NCBI GenBank assembly: GCA_002494495.1
Contig: DACB01000004.1
Coordinates: forward strand, 38,710 to 102,709
DNA: 64,000 nt
Direction of reading: 5' to 3'
DNA from: Methanobacterium sp. UBA294
Lineage (GTDB): Archaea > Methanobacteriota > Methanobacteria > Methanobacteriales > Methanobacteriaceae
Shown: positions 47,703-56,038 of the stretch, one piece after another
Numbering within the stretch: the stretch's first letter is position 1
Layout of the letters: every line of letters begins with the position of its first letter
Notes under the pieces: generated by a model
The model's database searches: none
The model's input: the letters and a program-made list of their open reading frames with translations, nothing else
What the model was told of the DNA's origin: nothing
Program-made: the position numbers and the translations under genes

Positions 47703-48500
47703 ATGCAACAAGGGAAGGCAGTGGTTTTTGATAATTCAGGCACCTTAATTAAGAGATACAGGGTCCTGAAAAACATGAAAACAGGGGAAATTTGTGATCA
47801 TGTCAATTCCATTGAAGTAGTTGATTATAATCCCAGCAGGGCGTTGGTTGTACTGCAAACAGATCCCTCAAAATGTGTAATGAAAGCAAATCCTGACAAG
47901 ACAATCCATGACTTCCTACTGGAAAATAATGTTAATATCAGTTTAAGCTACTCCAATATGGATTTCCATGAAGATTTAATACTGGATATCATTAAAAACG
48001 ACCAGTCCCATGTTTCAGATATCCAGGATACCGTAAATACTGTGATTGAAAAACATTACAACGTGCAAATCTGCAGTGGATCAGGGTTTATCATGAACAT
48101 CGATAGTGGGGAAGTTGAGTTCACAATTACTGCAGGTGGTAAAATCTTTAATGAAGTCCCCATGGTGGTTAAGGAACTTAAGAGTAGGGGTGCGGAAATT
48201 TACGTTGCATCTGGTGATAGAACCAAATCATTAGAGCAGTTAGCAGAATATATACATATTCCTCATAATAATGTATGCGGTACTGTAGATTCCTGGCAAA
48301 AGAGAGATATCGTCCGGAAACTTAAACAAAATAACAAGGTTATGATGGTGGGTAACAGTTCTAACGATCTAATGGCTATTGAAGAGGCAGATATTGGTGT
48401 ACTAACACTTCAACAAGGGGAATTTGTTCCAGAAAGGTTGTATAATAGCTCTGATGTGGTTATTCATAATATAAAGGAAATTTTGGACATTGAATTTTAA
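47703..48500 (+). CDS. HAD-family protein with P-type-ATPase-like motif
   Basis: A soluble HAD protein of 265 residues. Motif I is D-N-S-G-T-L-I, closer to the D-K-T-G-T-L of P-type ATPases than to ordinary phosphatases, since the second Asp is missing. Motif II is in A-S-G-D-R-T, and motif III/IV in M-V-G-N-S-S-N-D-L-M-A, where Asn replaces the usual Asp. This matches soluble P-type-ATPase-like archaeal proteins. The insert between motifs I and II is unusually long (about 140 residues). Substrate unknown. Confidence 0.72.
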   Translation: MQQGKAVVFDNSGTLIKRYRVLKNMKTGEICDHVNSIEVVDYNPSRALVVLQTDPSKCVMKANPDKTIHDFLLENNVNISLSYSNMDFHEDLILDIIKNDQSHVSDIQDTVNTVIEKHYNVQICSGSGFIMNIDSGEVEFTITAGGKIFNEVPMVVKELKSRGAEIYVASGDRTKSLEQLAEYIHIPHNNVCGTVDSWQKRDIVRKLKQNNKVMMVGNSSNDLMAIEEADIGVLTLQQGEFVPERLYNSSDVVIHNIKEILDIEF

Positions 48501-48540
48501 TTTTATTGGTGTTTAATCATTCAATTTTTGAGCAAATATA

Positions 48541-48585
48541 TTCTACAGTAGAAAAAATTTATATAAAAATACTTCTACAGTAGAA
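48541..48585. promoter_or_regulatory. Twin palindromes flanking a TATA-like box
   Basis: The exact palindrome TTCTACAGTAGAA occurs at 48541-48553 and 48573-48585, 32 bases apart (about three helical turns). Between them is TTTATATAAAAATA (48558-48571), a strong archaeal TATA box. This looks like a repressed promoter, yet the neighbouring genes converge here and neither starts nearby. Confidence 0.6.
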
Positions 48586-48617
48586 TAATACAAAACACTT
48601 AAAATTGTTTTTTTTTA

Positions 48618-49226
48618 TCAATGAAATCTTTTCATAAAGAAGATAGCCAAATAAACCAATGAACTATATTCAGGAGAAATAAAAGCCACCCCAGTGGCTA
48701 TTATTGCACATATTGGTAAATATAAATTCATAATTTGTTGGTTTTTTATAAAATTTTTATCAACTGTTTTATTAATTAAATTATGTTTCACTGCATAATA
48801 CCAGTTGAAATTAAAAAACATTCCAATTAAAAACAGGTTCAAATGGAAAAATATCATTGGTACTGTAAGGTACCCGTAGTCCCCCACTAAGTTCGTGGAA
48901 AACGGTACCAACGCCACCAACAGCAGCCAGAAAATAGTAATTAACATTATTCCCTGATCTACCTTTGCTATGAAATTGAACTGAGAATGGTTAATTCTCC
49001 AAAAGGATGCCAGGAGAATGAAACTCAATGCATAAATAAAAAATTGCGGGGCCATTCGGGTAAGAATATCTAGAATTTGAACGTTAGTTGCAGGATAAGG
49101 AATTTGAGGAACGTTAAGATTTAAAACCAATAATGTCATTGCGATTGCAAAAATACCATCTACTAAAGTTTCAATACGCTTAGTACTCGGTAGATCTTCC
49201 TTATTTGTATTGTTATTTGATTTCAT
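48618..49226 (-). CDS. TMEM175-like (DUF1211) potassium channel
   Basis: A 202-residue membrane protein with six helices. The first helix carries R-I-E-T-L-V-D-G-I-F-A-I-A-M-T-L-L-V-L, the R-x3-F-x-D-like signature of the TMEM175/DUF1211 family, whose prokaryotic members are K+ channels. It stands alone; three TATCAA half-sites sit in its upstream region. Confidence 0.88.
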   Translation of the reverse strand: MKSNNNTNKEDLPSTKRIETLVDGIFAIAMTLLVLNLNVPQIPYPATNVQILDILTRMAPQFFIYALSFILLASFWRINHSQFNFIAKVDQGIMLITIFWLLLVALVPFSTNLVGDYGYLTVPMIFFHLNLFLIGMFFNFNWYYAVKHNLINKTVDKNFIKNQQIMNLYLPICAIIATGVAFISPEYSSLVYLAIFFMKRFH

Positions 49227-49266
49227 GTTTTTATTAAATTTTTAATTAGAAAATATCGACGTTCCA

Positions 49267-49303
49267 ATATCAATTTAAAATATAAATTGGTATCAAGTAT
49301 CAA
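49267..49303. promoter_or_regulatory. TATCAA half-sites upstream of TMEM175 gene
   Basis: ATATCAA lies at 49267-49273 and GTATCAA at 49290-49296 and 49297-49303. CAATTTA and TAAATTG (49271-49289) form an inverted repeat around AAATA. The half-site resembles the operator arm before the padR gene. They fall 40-80 bases before the TMEM175 start. Confidence 0.4.
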
Positions 49304-49321
49304 TTTGTTTTCATATTAAAC

Positions 49322-50434
49322 TTATTTCAAGTTAATTATTTCATAATCCATAGTTCCTAACCCGATTTCTTCTGCATATTTTAGTTGAATAACTGCATCA
49401 ACATGCTTCCAGACACCTTTAAATTTATCGGACTTTTCGGCATGATTATCATGCAACAGGGAATCTTTAAACCCTTTTTGTTGATTTACCAGTTGATAAC
49501 TGGCATAATCTAAAGCAACCGGGTCAGTAGATGCTAGAATACCAATATCAGGGACTAAAGGAGCATCACTCCACGGTACACAATCACAGTCTGGTGTAAT
49601 ATCGGTTAGGAAATTGATGTAACCTACCTTCCCCATCTTATCTTTAACTGCACCATATGAATATTCCATCATTCTTTCCATAAATACAGGTATATCTTCC
49701 CAGTTTAAAGTGATGGCAGAGTCAGGGCATAATTCCAGACAGTTGTTACAAGCTATACACATATCTAAATCAATTTGTGCTTTTTTATCCTGTAGATACA
49801 TGGCATATGTGGGGCATTCACCTATACAAACTCCGCATGCAGTACAGGCATCTGTAATTACCGGTTTGTTCATCTCATGCTGCTCTATTTTTCCCTGGGC
49901 AGATGCACAACCCATGGCCAAGTTTTTAAGTGCCCCTCCAAATCCGCTCATGGCATGGCCCTTGAAGTGTGACATTACAATCATGCTATCTGAGCTAAGG
50001 ATGTCACCTGCAATTTTAACCTTTTTAAAGTGTTTTAAACCAACTTCAACTGGTTTCCAGTTTTCTGCCTGTAATCCGTCTGCAATGATCAATGGCGCCC
50101 CAACAACCGAGTAATCAAAACCATTTAATATGGCAGTTTGCAGGTGGTCTGCTGAGTTATGTCTGCTACCATAATACAAAGTGTTTGTGTCGGTTAAAAA
50201 TGGTTTTCCCCTGTTTTCTAATATTTTATCCACCACTGACCGTATGAAAATTGGTTTAATGAATGAATCATTTCCTTTTTCACCGAAATGGAGTTTGATG
50301 GCTGTTAAATCGTTCATGCCAACCAGTTTATTTAACCCACTTTCATCAAAAAGTCTTTTAATTTTATTCACTTTATTATCGAACTGGCTTCTCGATCTTA
50401 AATCAGCGAAATAAACTTTACTGGACATGTGCAT
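49322..50434 (-). CDS. DUF362 protein with two 4Fe-4S clusters
   Basis: A 370-residue protein: a DUF362 domain with H-F-K-G-H-A-M-S-G-F-G-G-A-L-K-N-L-A, interrupted by a ferredoxin insert around residues 185-245. The insert has C-T-A-C-G-V-C-I-G-E-C-P and C-I-A-C-N-N-C-L-E-L-C-P, binding two [4Fe-4S] clusters. A redox function is expected but no reaction is known for this family. Its start overlaps the end of the isomerase-like gene by 17 bases, so the two are co-translated. An ATG two codons later is also possible. Confidence 0.85.
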   Translation of the reverse strand: MHMSSKVYFADLRSRSQFDNKVNKIKRLFDESGLNKLVGMNDLTAIKLHFGEKGNDSFIKPIFIRSVVDKILENRGKPFLTDTNTLYYGSRHNSADHLQTAILNGFDYSVVGAPLIIADGLQAENWKPVEVGLKHFKKVKIAGDILSSDSMIVMSHFKGHAMSGFGGALKNLAMGCASAQGKIEQHEMNKPVITDACTACGVCIGECPTYAMYLQDKKAQIDLDMCIACNNCLELCPDSAITLNWEDIPVFMERMMEYSYGAVKDKMGKVGYINFLTDITPDCDCVPWSDAPLVPDIGILASTDPVALDYASYQLVNQQKGFKDSLLHDNHAEKSDKFKGVWKHVDAVIQLKYAEEIGLGTMDYEIINLK

Positions 50435-51188
50435 CTTTCCTATAATTTATAAAAATTTCCTTGCTTTTTAAAACATTTTCATAGTTGTTGAGTTCAATTA
50501 TTACATTATCTAATCCTTTTAATAAGTTTAAATTAAGATTACCTTCTCCCAAACTTAGATGCTGATCTTTTTCACCGTTGTTATCGCTTAAATGGTAGTA
50601 ACTAATATTTTTCAGGGCCAGAAAAGATCCTACATCCCCATTGGTATTAGCATGACCCAGGTCAACGGTTGCATGCATGCCACATTCCTTGATAAAATAT
50701 GAATGTTCCTGGGCTGTGTTGCAGAAGTAAGCATATCTGTTGGGCATGTTTTCCACTGATAAAATCACACCCTGATCATTTGCATACTGGTTAGCTTCAG
50801 TCAGTGTTTCTATAGAGTATTCTTTCCCCATACCCCTAACACGATCCTCTAATCTGTGAATTAATCCTGGATGGGTGGTTATTACCTTTGCTCCTGTTTC
50901 CACAGCCATATCAATGGTTTCCTTTATCTGGATCAGTGTTTCTTCCCTGATTCCTGGGTTGAGACTGGCTGGGTTCTGGTCTATGGTGGGTGCATGGAGG
51001 GTAATATCTATGTCGTAAGATTCAAATATCTGGAATGGTTCTTTACCAAAGCTTAAGGCTATTCTTGGCCAGGTATTTGGTCCTTCACAGAGTATTTCCA
51101 TCATGTTAAAACCATCACTGGAGGCAGTCTCCAACCATTCTTCAAATGATTTCATAAAGAGTGATAGTGTGGAAAAACCTATTTTCAT
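50418..51188 (-). CDS. Sugar phosphate isomerase/epimerase-like TIM-barrel protein
   Basis: A 256-residue xylose-isomerase-like barrel (AP endonuclease 2 superfamily). Metal-site candidates appear in T-L-H-A-P, T-H-P-G, V-E-N-M-P, D-L-G-H-A-N and Y-Y-H-L-S-D-N, the usual order of the fold. The members include sugar epimerases and endonuclease IV; the short length and lack of DNA-binding loops favour an epimerase or isomerase. It leads the two-gene unit with the DUF362 protein. Confidence 0.8.
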   Translation of the reverse strand: MKIGFSTLSLFMKSFEEWLETASSDGFNMMEILCEGPNTWPRIALSFGKEPFQIFESYDIDITLHAPTIDQNPASLNPGIREETLIQIKETIDMAVETGAKVITTHPGLIHRLEDRVRGMGKEYSIETLTEANQYANDQGVILSVENMPNRYAYFCNTAQEHSYFIKECGMHATVDLGHANTNGDVGSFLALKNISYYHLSDNNGEKDQHLSLGEGNLNLNLLKGLDNVIIELNNYENVLKSKEIFINYRKDAHVQ

Positions 51189-51293
51189 CGTTGATCTCCT
51201 GATTTTAATTATTATAATCCTTTTATAATCTATTATAATCCTTTATTATTTTTTGACATTTCAATTTTTTTATCATTTATGGTTGTATCAGAA

Positions 51294-51346
51294 AGTTTAT
51301 ATAATATTACGATATATCCAGATAAACTATATCAAAAATTGATATA
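51294..51346 (+). promoter_or_regulatory. padR promoter with 19-bp palindromic operator
   Basis: A TATA box, GTTTATATAATAT, lies at about 51294-51306. Downstream, an eight-base palindrome GATATATC (51311-51318) is followed by the exact palindrome TATATCAAAAATTGATATA (51328-51346), covering the expected transcription start. The place and symmetry fit autorepression by the PadR dimer encoded next. Confidence 0.7.
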
Positions 51347-51379
51347 TAATTTACGTATATATTTGGAGTTGAACATGGA

Positions 51380-51859
51380 ATGAAACAGGATTCAAATTCC
51401 CACTATGATGTGAATCTAGAAAATAAATCCTTTGATGATAATGAAATTGACAATGAAGCATTCAAAGAGGAAATTAAGAAGTTAAATAAACATGAAAGAA
51501 AGATGATTAAAGAACTCATGAGAGGATTCGGAAGAATCATTATACTATGGATTATAAGTAAAAATAGAAAGCATGGATATGAAATCATGACTAAACTGCA
51601 CGAATCCACTTCTTTTGACCATAAAATGCCCAGTGCCAGTATGATATACCCTTTACTACATGGTCTGGAAAGAAAAGGACTTATAAATGGAACATGGGAA
51701 TACCACGGGAAAAGAAAAGTAAAATATTATGAAATAACATCAGAAGGAAAAGAAAGCCTGGAAAGAATCAAAGGGTTATTTTCTAAAAGGCAGCCCCCAG
51801 GTGACTTATATCAGGAATTCATGGAAGACATGTTTTCTCTTAAAAAAATAAAAAATTGA
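51380..51859 (+). CDS. PadR-family transcriptional regulator
   Basis: A 159-residue repressor with an acidic N-terminal extension of about 45 residues and then a PadR winged helix: I-I-L-W-I-I-S-K-N-R-K-H-G-Y-E-I, M-P-S-A-S-M-I-Y-P-L-L-H-G-L-E-R-K-G-L-I and the wing K-Y-Y-E-I-T-S-E-G-K. Such proteins control efflux operons and respond to small toxic ligands. It precedes an ABC exporter by eight bases and likely binds the palindrome upstream. Confidence 0.9.
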   Translation: MKQDSNSHYDVNLENKSFDDNEIDNEAFKEEIKKLNKHERKMIKELMRGFGRIIILWIISKNRKHGYEIMTKLHESTSFDHKMPSASMIYPLLHGLERKGLINGTWEYHGKRKVKYYEITSEGKESLERIKGLFSKRQPPGDLYQEFMEDMFSLKKIKN

Positions 51860-51867
51860 GGAATGTT

Positions 51868-52944
51868 ATGAAATATGCAATAGAAACCTTTGATCTCACC
51901 AAAAAATACGGAGATTTTTTGGCAGTGGATAAATTAAACCTTAAAGTAAAAGATAAAAGCATTTTTGGATTTTTAGGTCCAAATGGTGCGGGTAAAACTA
52001 CAACCATTAAAATGCTTACCTGTCTAATCCAGCCATCATCAGGAACTGCAAAAGTATCCGAATATGATATTGTGGAAGATCCCAATGAAGTCAGGCAAAA
52101 AATTGGTATGGTTCCCCAGTTAGTAAGTTTATATGGAGATTTAACCGCCAGGGAAAATGCTGAATTATGCGCAGACTACTATGGACTGCCAAAAGACCTT
52201 AAAGAGGAAAGAATAGATGAATTGATGGAACTGGTTGACATCAAATACGCGCAAAACAAATTGGTAAGACAGCTTTCCGGAGGGCAGAAACAGAAAGTAT
52301 CTGTAGTAGCCAGCCTGGTTCATCAGCCTGAAATACTTTTTTTAGATGAGCCCACCATTGGCCTGGATCCCACTACCAAAAGTGTGCTCTGGGACCTTAT
52401 TCAGGAACTTAACCACGAAGGACGCACCATAATACTGTGCTCCCATGACATGTACGAGGTAGATATGTTATGTGACCATGTGGGAATAATAGACAAAGGC
52501 CTATTAGCCGCCTACGACACTCCTCAGGGACTTAAAGATGACATCCTGGAGAACCAGGATAAAAAAACTGGATTGAACATCAGCCAGATCATGCGTGATC
52601 TGGAAGAAAATTCCAATGTCAATAACATCTCATCATTCCAGAAACTGAAAGGAAGTATGATAGAATCAGAAAAAGCAAATGCCCGAGAAATCAGTGTAAA
52701 AATTGATAACATGTGTGCCCCCATAATGGAAGAACTGGAAAAATTGCCTTTCATATTTGAAATAGCTCCAACTAAGTCTGGTAGGATTAGTATAAAAATA
52801 GTTAACTCTGCAGATGCAGTAACAGCTGTTTTGAATACCATAATAAAATGCCAAGGAAGTATCTCCTCCATATCAACAAAAGATCCATCATTAGAGGATG
52901 TTTTTATGAAAGTAACCACCAAACACGAAGTAGAAGGTGAATAG
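51868..52944 (+). CDS. ABC-2 type exporter, ATP-binding protein
   Basis: A DrrA-like ATPase of 358 residues: Walker A G-P-N-G-A-G-K-T-T near residue 37, signature L-S-G-G-Q-K-Q-K, Walker B I-L-F-L-D-E-P-T-I-G-L-D and the H-loop C-S-H-D. After residue 225 there is a C-terminal extension found in drug-export ATPases. The ATG at 51868 follows GAGGAATG. The permease starts two bases after its stop. Confidence 0.92.
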   Translation: MKYAIETFDLTKKYGDFLAVDKLNLKVKDKSIFGFLGPNGAGKTTTIKMLTCLIQPSSGTAKVSEYDIVEDPNEVRQKIGMVPQLVSLYGDLTARENAELCADYYGLPKDLKEERIDELMELVDIKYAQNKLVRQLSGGQKQKVSVVASLVHQPEILFLDEPTIGLDPTTKSVLWDLIQELNHEGRTIILCSHDMYEVDMLCDHVGIIDKGLLAAYDTPQGLKDDILENQDKKTGLNISQIMRDLEENSNVNNISSFQKLKGSMIESEKANAREISVKIDNMCAPIMEELEKLPFIFEIAPTKSGRISIKIVNSADAVTAVLNTIIKCQGSISSISTKDPSLEDVFMKVTTKHEVEGE

Positions 52945-52945
52945 A

Positions 52946-54112
52946 ATGGTAGAAGGCAAAAAAATTATGTGGATGCTTAAAAAGGATCTTTTAGTTCTTT
53001 GGAGGCATAAACCACGTCTTTTCTCCATATTTCTTTTTCCCATCCTTATGATCGCACTTTTCGGTTATGGTATGGGTGGTGAAATTGACAACCTCCCAGT
53101 AGTGGTGGTAAAACAAAGTAGCGGTCCAATAACCGATCAAACACTCAGCGCCATTAAAGGCATGGCACTTTACGATGTTAAGGATATCATAACGGATCCT
53201 GATAATGCAAAGGATATGGTTAAAAATGGACAGGTAAAGGCAGCCATAATACTTCCCTCAGATTATGAGGACATCAATAGTTCGCAATCAAAAGCAGTGA
53301 CTATCTATGTTGATTCATCAGATCAGATGGCGACTCAGACATTGGTTCCAGTTACCCAAGCACTCTTTACCCAGATATCAACCCAGATGGGTCTGGCGAA
53401 AATACAGACAGCCACAGCACAAACCACAGCAAACCCATCATCCCTTTCAGCCATCAACTATCAAAGTATCACCAACACCATTAACTTCCAGATTGTCAAA
53501 CAATACGGTGATATAAAATATATTGACTTCCTAGTTCCGGCCATTATAGCCTTGACAGTTATGATGGGTGCCATGATGAGCATGGGTGAATCATTAGCAG
53601 GTGAAAGGGAAAGAGGTGAACTTGCCAGGTTATTCATGACCCCCACCTCTGTAGCCACGGTTGTGGGTGGAAAAATAATGTCCAGATTGGTTATTCAAAC
53701 CTCCACTGCACTGGTACTTATTGGATCAGCCATATTACTCTTTGATATAACTATTGCCGGCAGTATGGTACTTACCATTTTTCTATTAATTTTAACGGCC
53801 CTTTGCTTTGTAGGGTTTGGGATCATGGTCTCAGCCAGGGTAAGTACCCAGGAAGATTATGTCCAAATGATAATGCCCTTTACCATGCCCATGATGTTCA
53901 TATCAGGAGTGTTCTATCCTTTAGAAACCATGCCCTGGATATTCCAGAAATTAGCTTACATCGCACCCCTAACTTATGCTAACGATGCCTTAAGGGGAGT
54001 AATGTTAAAAGGATTAAACATCGGTGACATATGGATAGATGTGGTTGTTCTATTAGGATTCACAGCATTATTCTTTATCATGGGAGTAATTAGATTTAAC
54101 AGGGATATTTAA
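52946..54112 (+). CDS. ABC-2 type exporter, permease
   Basis: A permease of 388 residues with one N-terminal helix, a large external loop (about residues 50-190) and five further helices, as in the YhgE/DrrB-like ABC-2 group. M-F-I-S-G-V-F-Y-P-L-E-T-M-P is a typical C-terminal block. It pairs with the preceding ATPase, with GGTGA six bases before the ATG. Export of a lipid, drug or similar compound is inferred. Confidence 0.9.
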   Translation: MVEGKKIMWMLKKDLLVLWRHKPRLFSIFLFPILMIALFGYGMGGEIDNLPVVVVKQSSGPITDQTLSAIKGMALYDVKDIITDPDNAKDMVKNGQVKAAIILPSDYEDINSSQSKAVTIYVDSSDQMATQTLVPVTQALFTQISTQMGLAKIQTATAQTTANPSSLSAINYQSITNTINFQIVKQYGDIKYIDFLVPAIIALTVMMGAMMSMGESLAGERERGELARLFMTPTSVATVVGGKIMSRLVIQTSTALVLIGSAILLFDITIAGSMVLTIFLLILTALCFVGFGIMVSARVSTQEDYVQMIMPFTMPMMFISGVFYPLETMPWIFQKLAYIAPLTYANDALRGVMLKGLNIGDIWIDVVVLLGFTALFFIMGVIRFNRDI

Positions 54113-54163
54113 TATGGATATAAAGGAAACAAAACAAAATGGAAATAATTTAGGAGATTGAAT

Positions 54164-55411
54164 ATGATTGATAACAATAACAAGATCATCGGATTGATTA
54201 TGGTGGGTTTTTTAGTTTTTATAATCTCATTTACACCTGTATCAGCTGTAGATTGGCCAATGTTCCACCAAAATACCCATAATACCGGATTTTTGGTCCA
54301 GCCTGGAGATTTCGCCCCCAAACTCTGGAATTTCGACACTGGTAGCAGCATCCGATCATCACCAGTAATTATGGATAAAACCCTATTTTTTGGAGCTGAC
54401 AATGGCATAATATATGCTGTAAATATGGAGGATGGAACAAAAGCATGGGAATATAAAACAGAGGGCGCTGTAACTTCATCCCCTGCAGTTATTGGTGATA
54501 CCCTCTACATAGGATCATCAGATGGATATATATACGCCATTAAAGCAGCGAATGGTGAATTAAAATGGAAGTATAAAACAGGTGCCTCTGTTGAATCATC
54601 ACCGGCAGTTGTTAATGGAACAGTTTATGTGGGATCTGATGATAAAAACATTTACGCATTAAATTCTGATGACGGTAGCCTCCTATGGAATTATGAAACT
54701 GGGAAAGCCATAAAATCTTCACCAAATGTATTTAACGATACATTATATATTGGGTCTGATGATGGAGTTATATATGCCATAGGTGCGCAAAATGGAAGTT
54801 TAATCTGGCACTATACAACAGGAGATAAAGTTCAATCATCACCAGCTATCTTCAATGGAACAATGTTTGTGGGTTCAGACGATGGAAAGATATATGCCTT
54901 GAACACCACCAGTGGAACAGTTAACTGGACCTATCCCATGGGCAAATCAGTGCGAGCATCTCCCACCATTGATGAGTTTAACTATAACCTTTATGTGGGG
55001 GCAGATAATGGTCAATTTTCATGTCTGGACACTCGTAATGGAGCCCATAAATGGTCGGTACAAACAGGAGCTGCCATACAATCAACTGCTGCGCTTTCCG
55101 GTAATCGGACCGTTTTCGGAGCTGATAACGGAAAATTGTATGTTTTGAATAAATTCAGTGGAAATAGTGAATGGACTTATGAACCAGGTTATTACCTCTT
55201 CAATGCACCCATAATCTCTTCCCCAGCTGCCTATGGAAATATGACATACTTTGGAAGTAACGACGGATACCTCTACGCGGTGAATATTGAAAAAAAGAGC
55301 TCAATCATATCCATATGGGCTTACTACTTGGTTGCAATTTTAGTTATCATCGTGGCAGTGATTATCGCACTGAGAATATTAAGAACCAGGTTTAAAAAAA
55401 TGGTAAATTAA
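54164..55411 (+). CDS. Membrane-anchored PQQ-like beta-propeller protein
   Basis: A 415-residue extracytoplasmic protein. It has a signal or anchor helix (residues 8-28), seven to eight propeller blades with G-S-D-D-G-x-I-Y-A-L and G-x-L-x-W motifs, and a C-terminal helix near residue 385 with a basic tail. Blade-coding DNA repeats in steps of exactly 120 bases between about 54357 and 54957. No PQQ enzyme residues are evident, so a scaffold or binding role is likely, like archaeal BamB-like propellers. It closes the padR operon, 51 bases after the permease. Confidence 0.87.
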   Translation: MIDNNNKIIGLIMVGFLVFIISFTPVSAVDWPMFHQNTHNTGFLVQPGDFAPKLWNFDTGSSIRSSPVIMDKTLFFGADNGIIYAVNMEDGTKAWEYKTEGAVTSSPAVIGDTLYIGSSDGYIYAIKAANGELKWKYKTGASVESSPAVVNGTVYVGSDDKNIYALNSDDGSLLWNYETGKAIKSSPNVFNDTLYIGSDDGVIYAIGAQNGSLIWHYTTGDKVQSSPAIFNGTMFVGSDDGKIYALNTTSGTVNWTYPMGKSVRASPTIDEFNYNLYVGADNGQFSCLDTRNGAHKWSVQTGAAIQSTAALSGNRTVFGADNGKLYVLNKFSGNSEWTYEPGYYLFNAPIISSPAAYGNMTYFGSNDGYLYAVNIEKKSSIISIWAYYLVAILVIIVAVIIALRILRTRFKKMVN

Positions 55412-55633
55412 TTTATAGGGAGTTTTCCCTATTTTATTTATTTTTTATTTTTGTAATGTAAGTAAAAAAATAATTAAATAAACAAAAACACTTATGGAAT
55501 AAAATTATGAATTGAAAAAAATAATTATTAGAATAAATTAATAGAATAAATTAATGAATTGAAAAAAATTTAAATGGATCTTTATTAACCTATACAAGAA
55601 TGCCCATAAAATTGATTCACCCCATTAAATCAA

Positions 55634-55909
55634 TTATAACTTGCTAAGTTGTATTTCTATGGCGGATACGTTGGTGTTTGATCCTTCGTTGCTCATTATT
55701 TCTTCTGTGCTTATTTCTATTCCGCTAATGTCAGCGTCGGTTATGAACCTATTTCGTACGATTTCAGCAACATCTACTGCTCTACTAATGGCTCTACCTC
55801 TTGCTTTTAAAACAACTTCCGGAGCTCCACCGTTCATCTGAGTCACTACAGCTAAAACATAATTCATTACTGGTTTGTTTCCAATGTATACTATATTTTC
55901 CTCTGACAT
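55634..55909 (-). CDS. albA: Alba DNA/RNA-binding chromatin protein
   Basis: A 91-residue Alba protein. It has the loop start Y-I-G-N-K-P-V-M-N-Y, the binding helix A-R-G-R-A-I-S-R-A-V-D-V-A-E-I and the closing T-E-E. It binds DNA and RNA as a dimer. The first lysine, acetylated in Sulfolobus, corresponds to K13 here (G-N-K-P). It is monocistronic with AGGTAAG upstream. Confidence 0.96.
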   Translation of the reverse strand: MSEENIVYIGNKPVMNYVLAVVTQMNGGAPEVVLKARGRAISRAVDVAEIVRNRFITDADISGIEISTEEIMSNEGSNTNVSAIEIQLSKL

Positions 55910-56038
55910 TCACTTACCTCCAAGAAAATCCAATGATTGTTTTTAATCTGCTAATCTTATTTAAAGTTTACGAGATTAAGATGGGAGTTTTAACAAAATT
56001 TTTCCTTATAACCACCATTAAAGTAATAAAATCATGTA

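Noticed and set aside
51200..51250. Short direct repeats of TATTATAATCCTTT before padR
   Set aside because: Low-complexity AT-rich sequence; no spacing or symmetry that would suggest a binding array.
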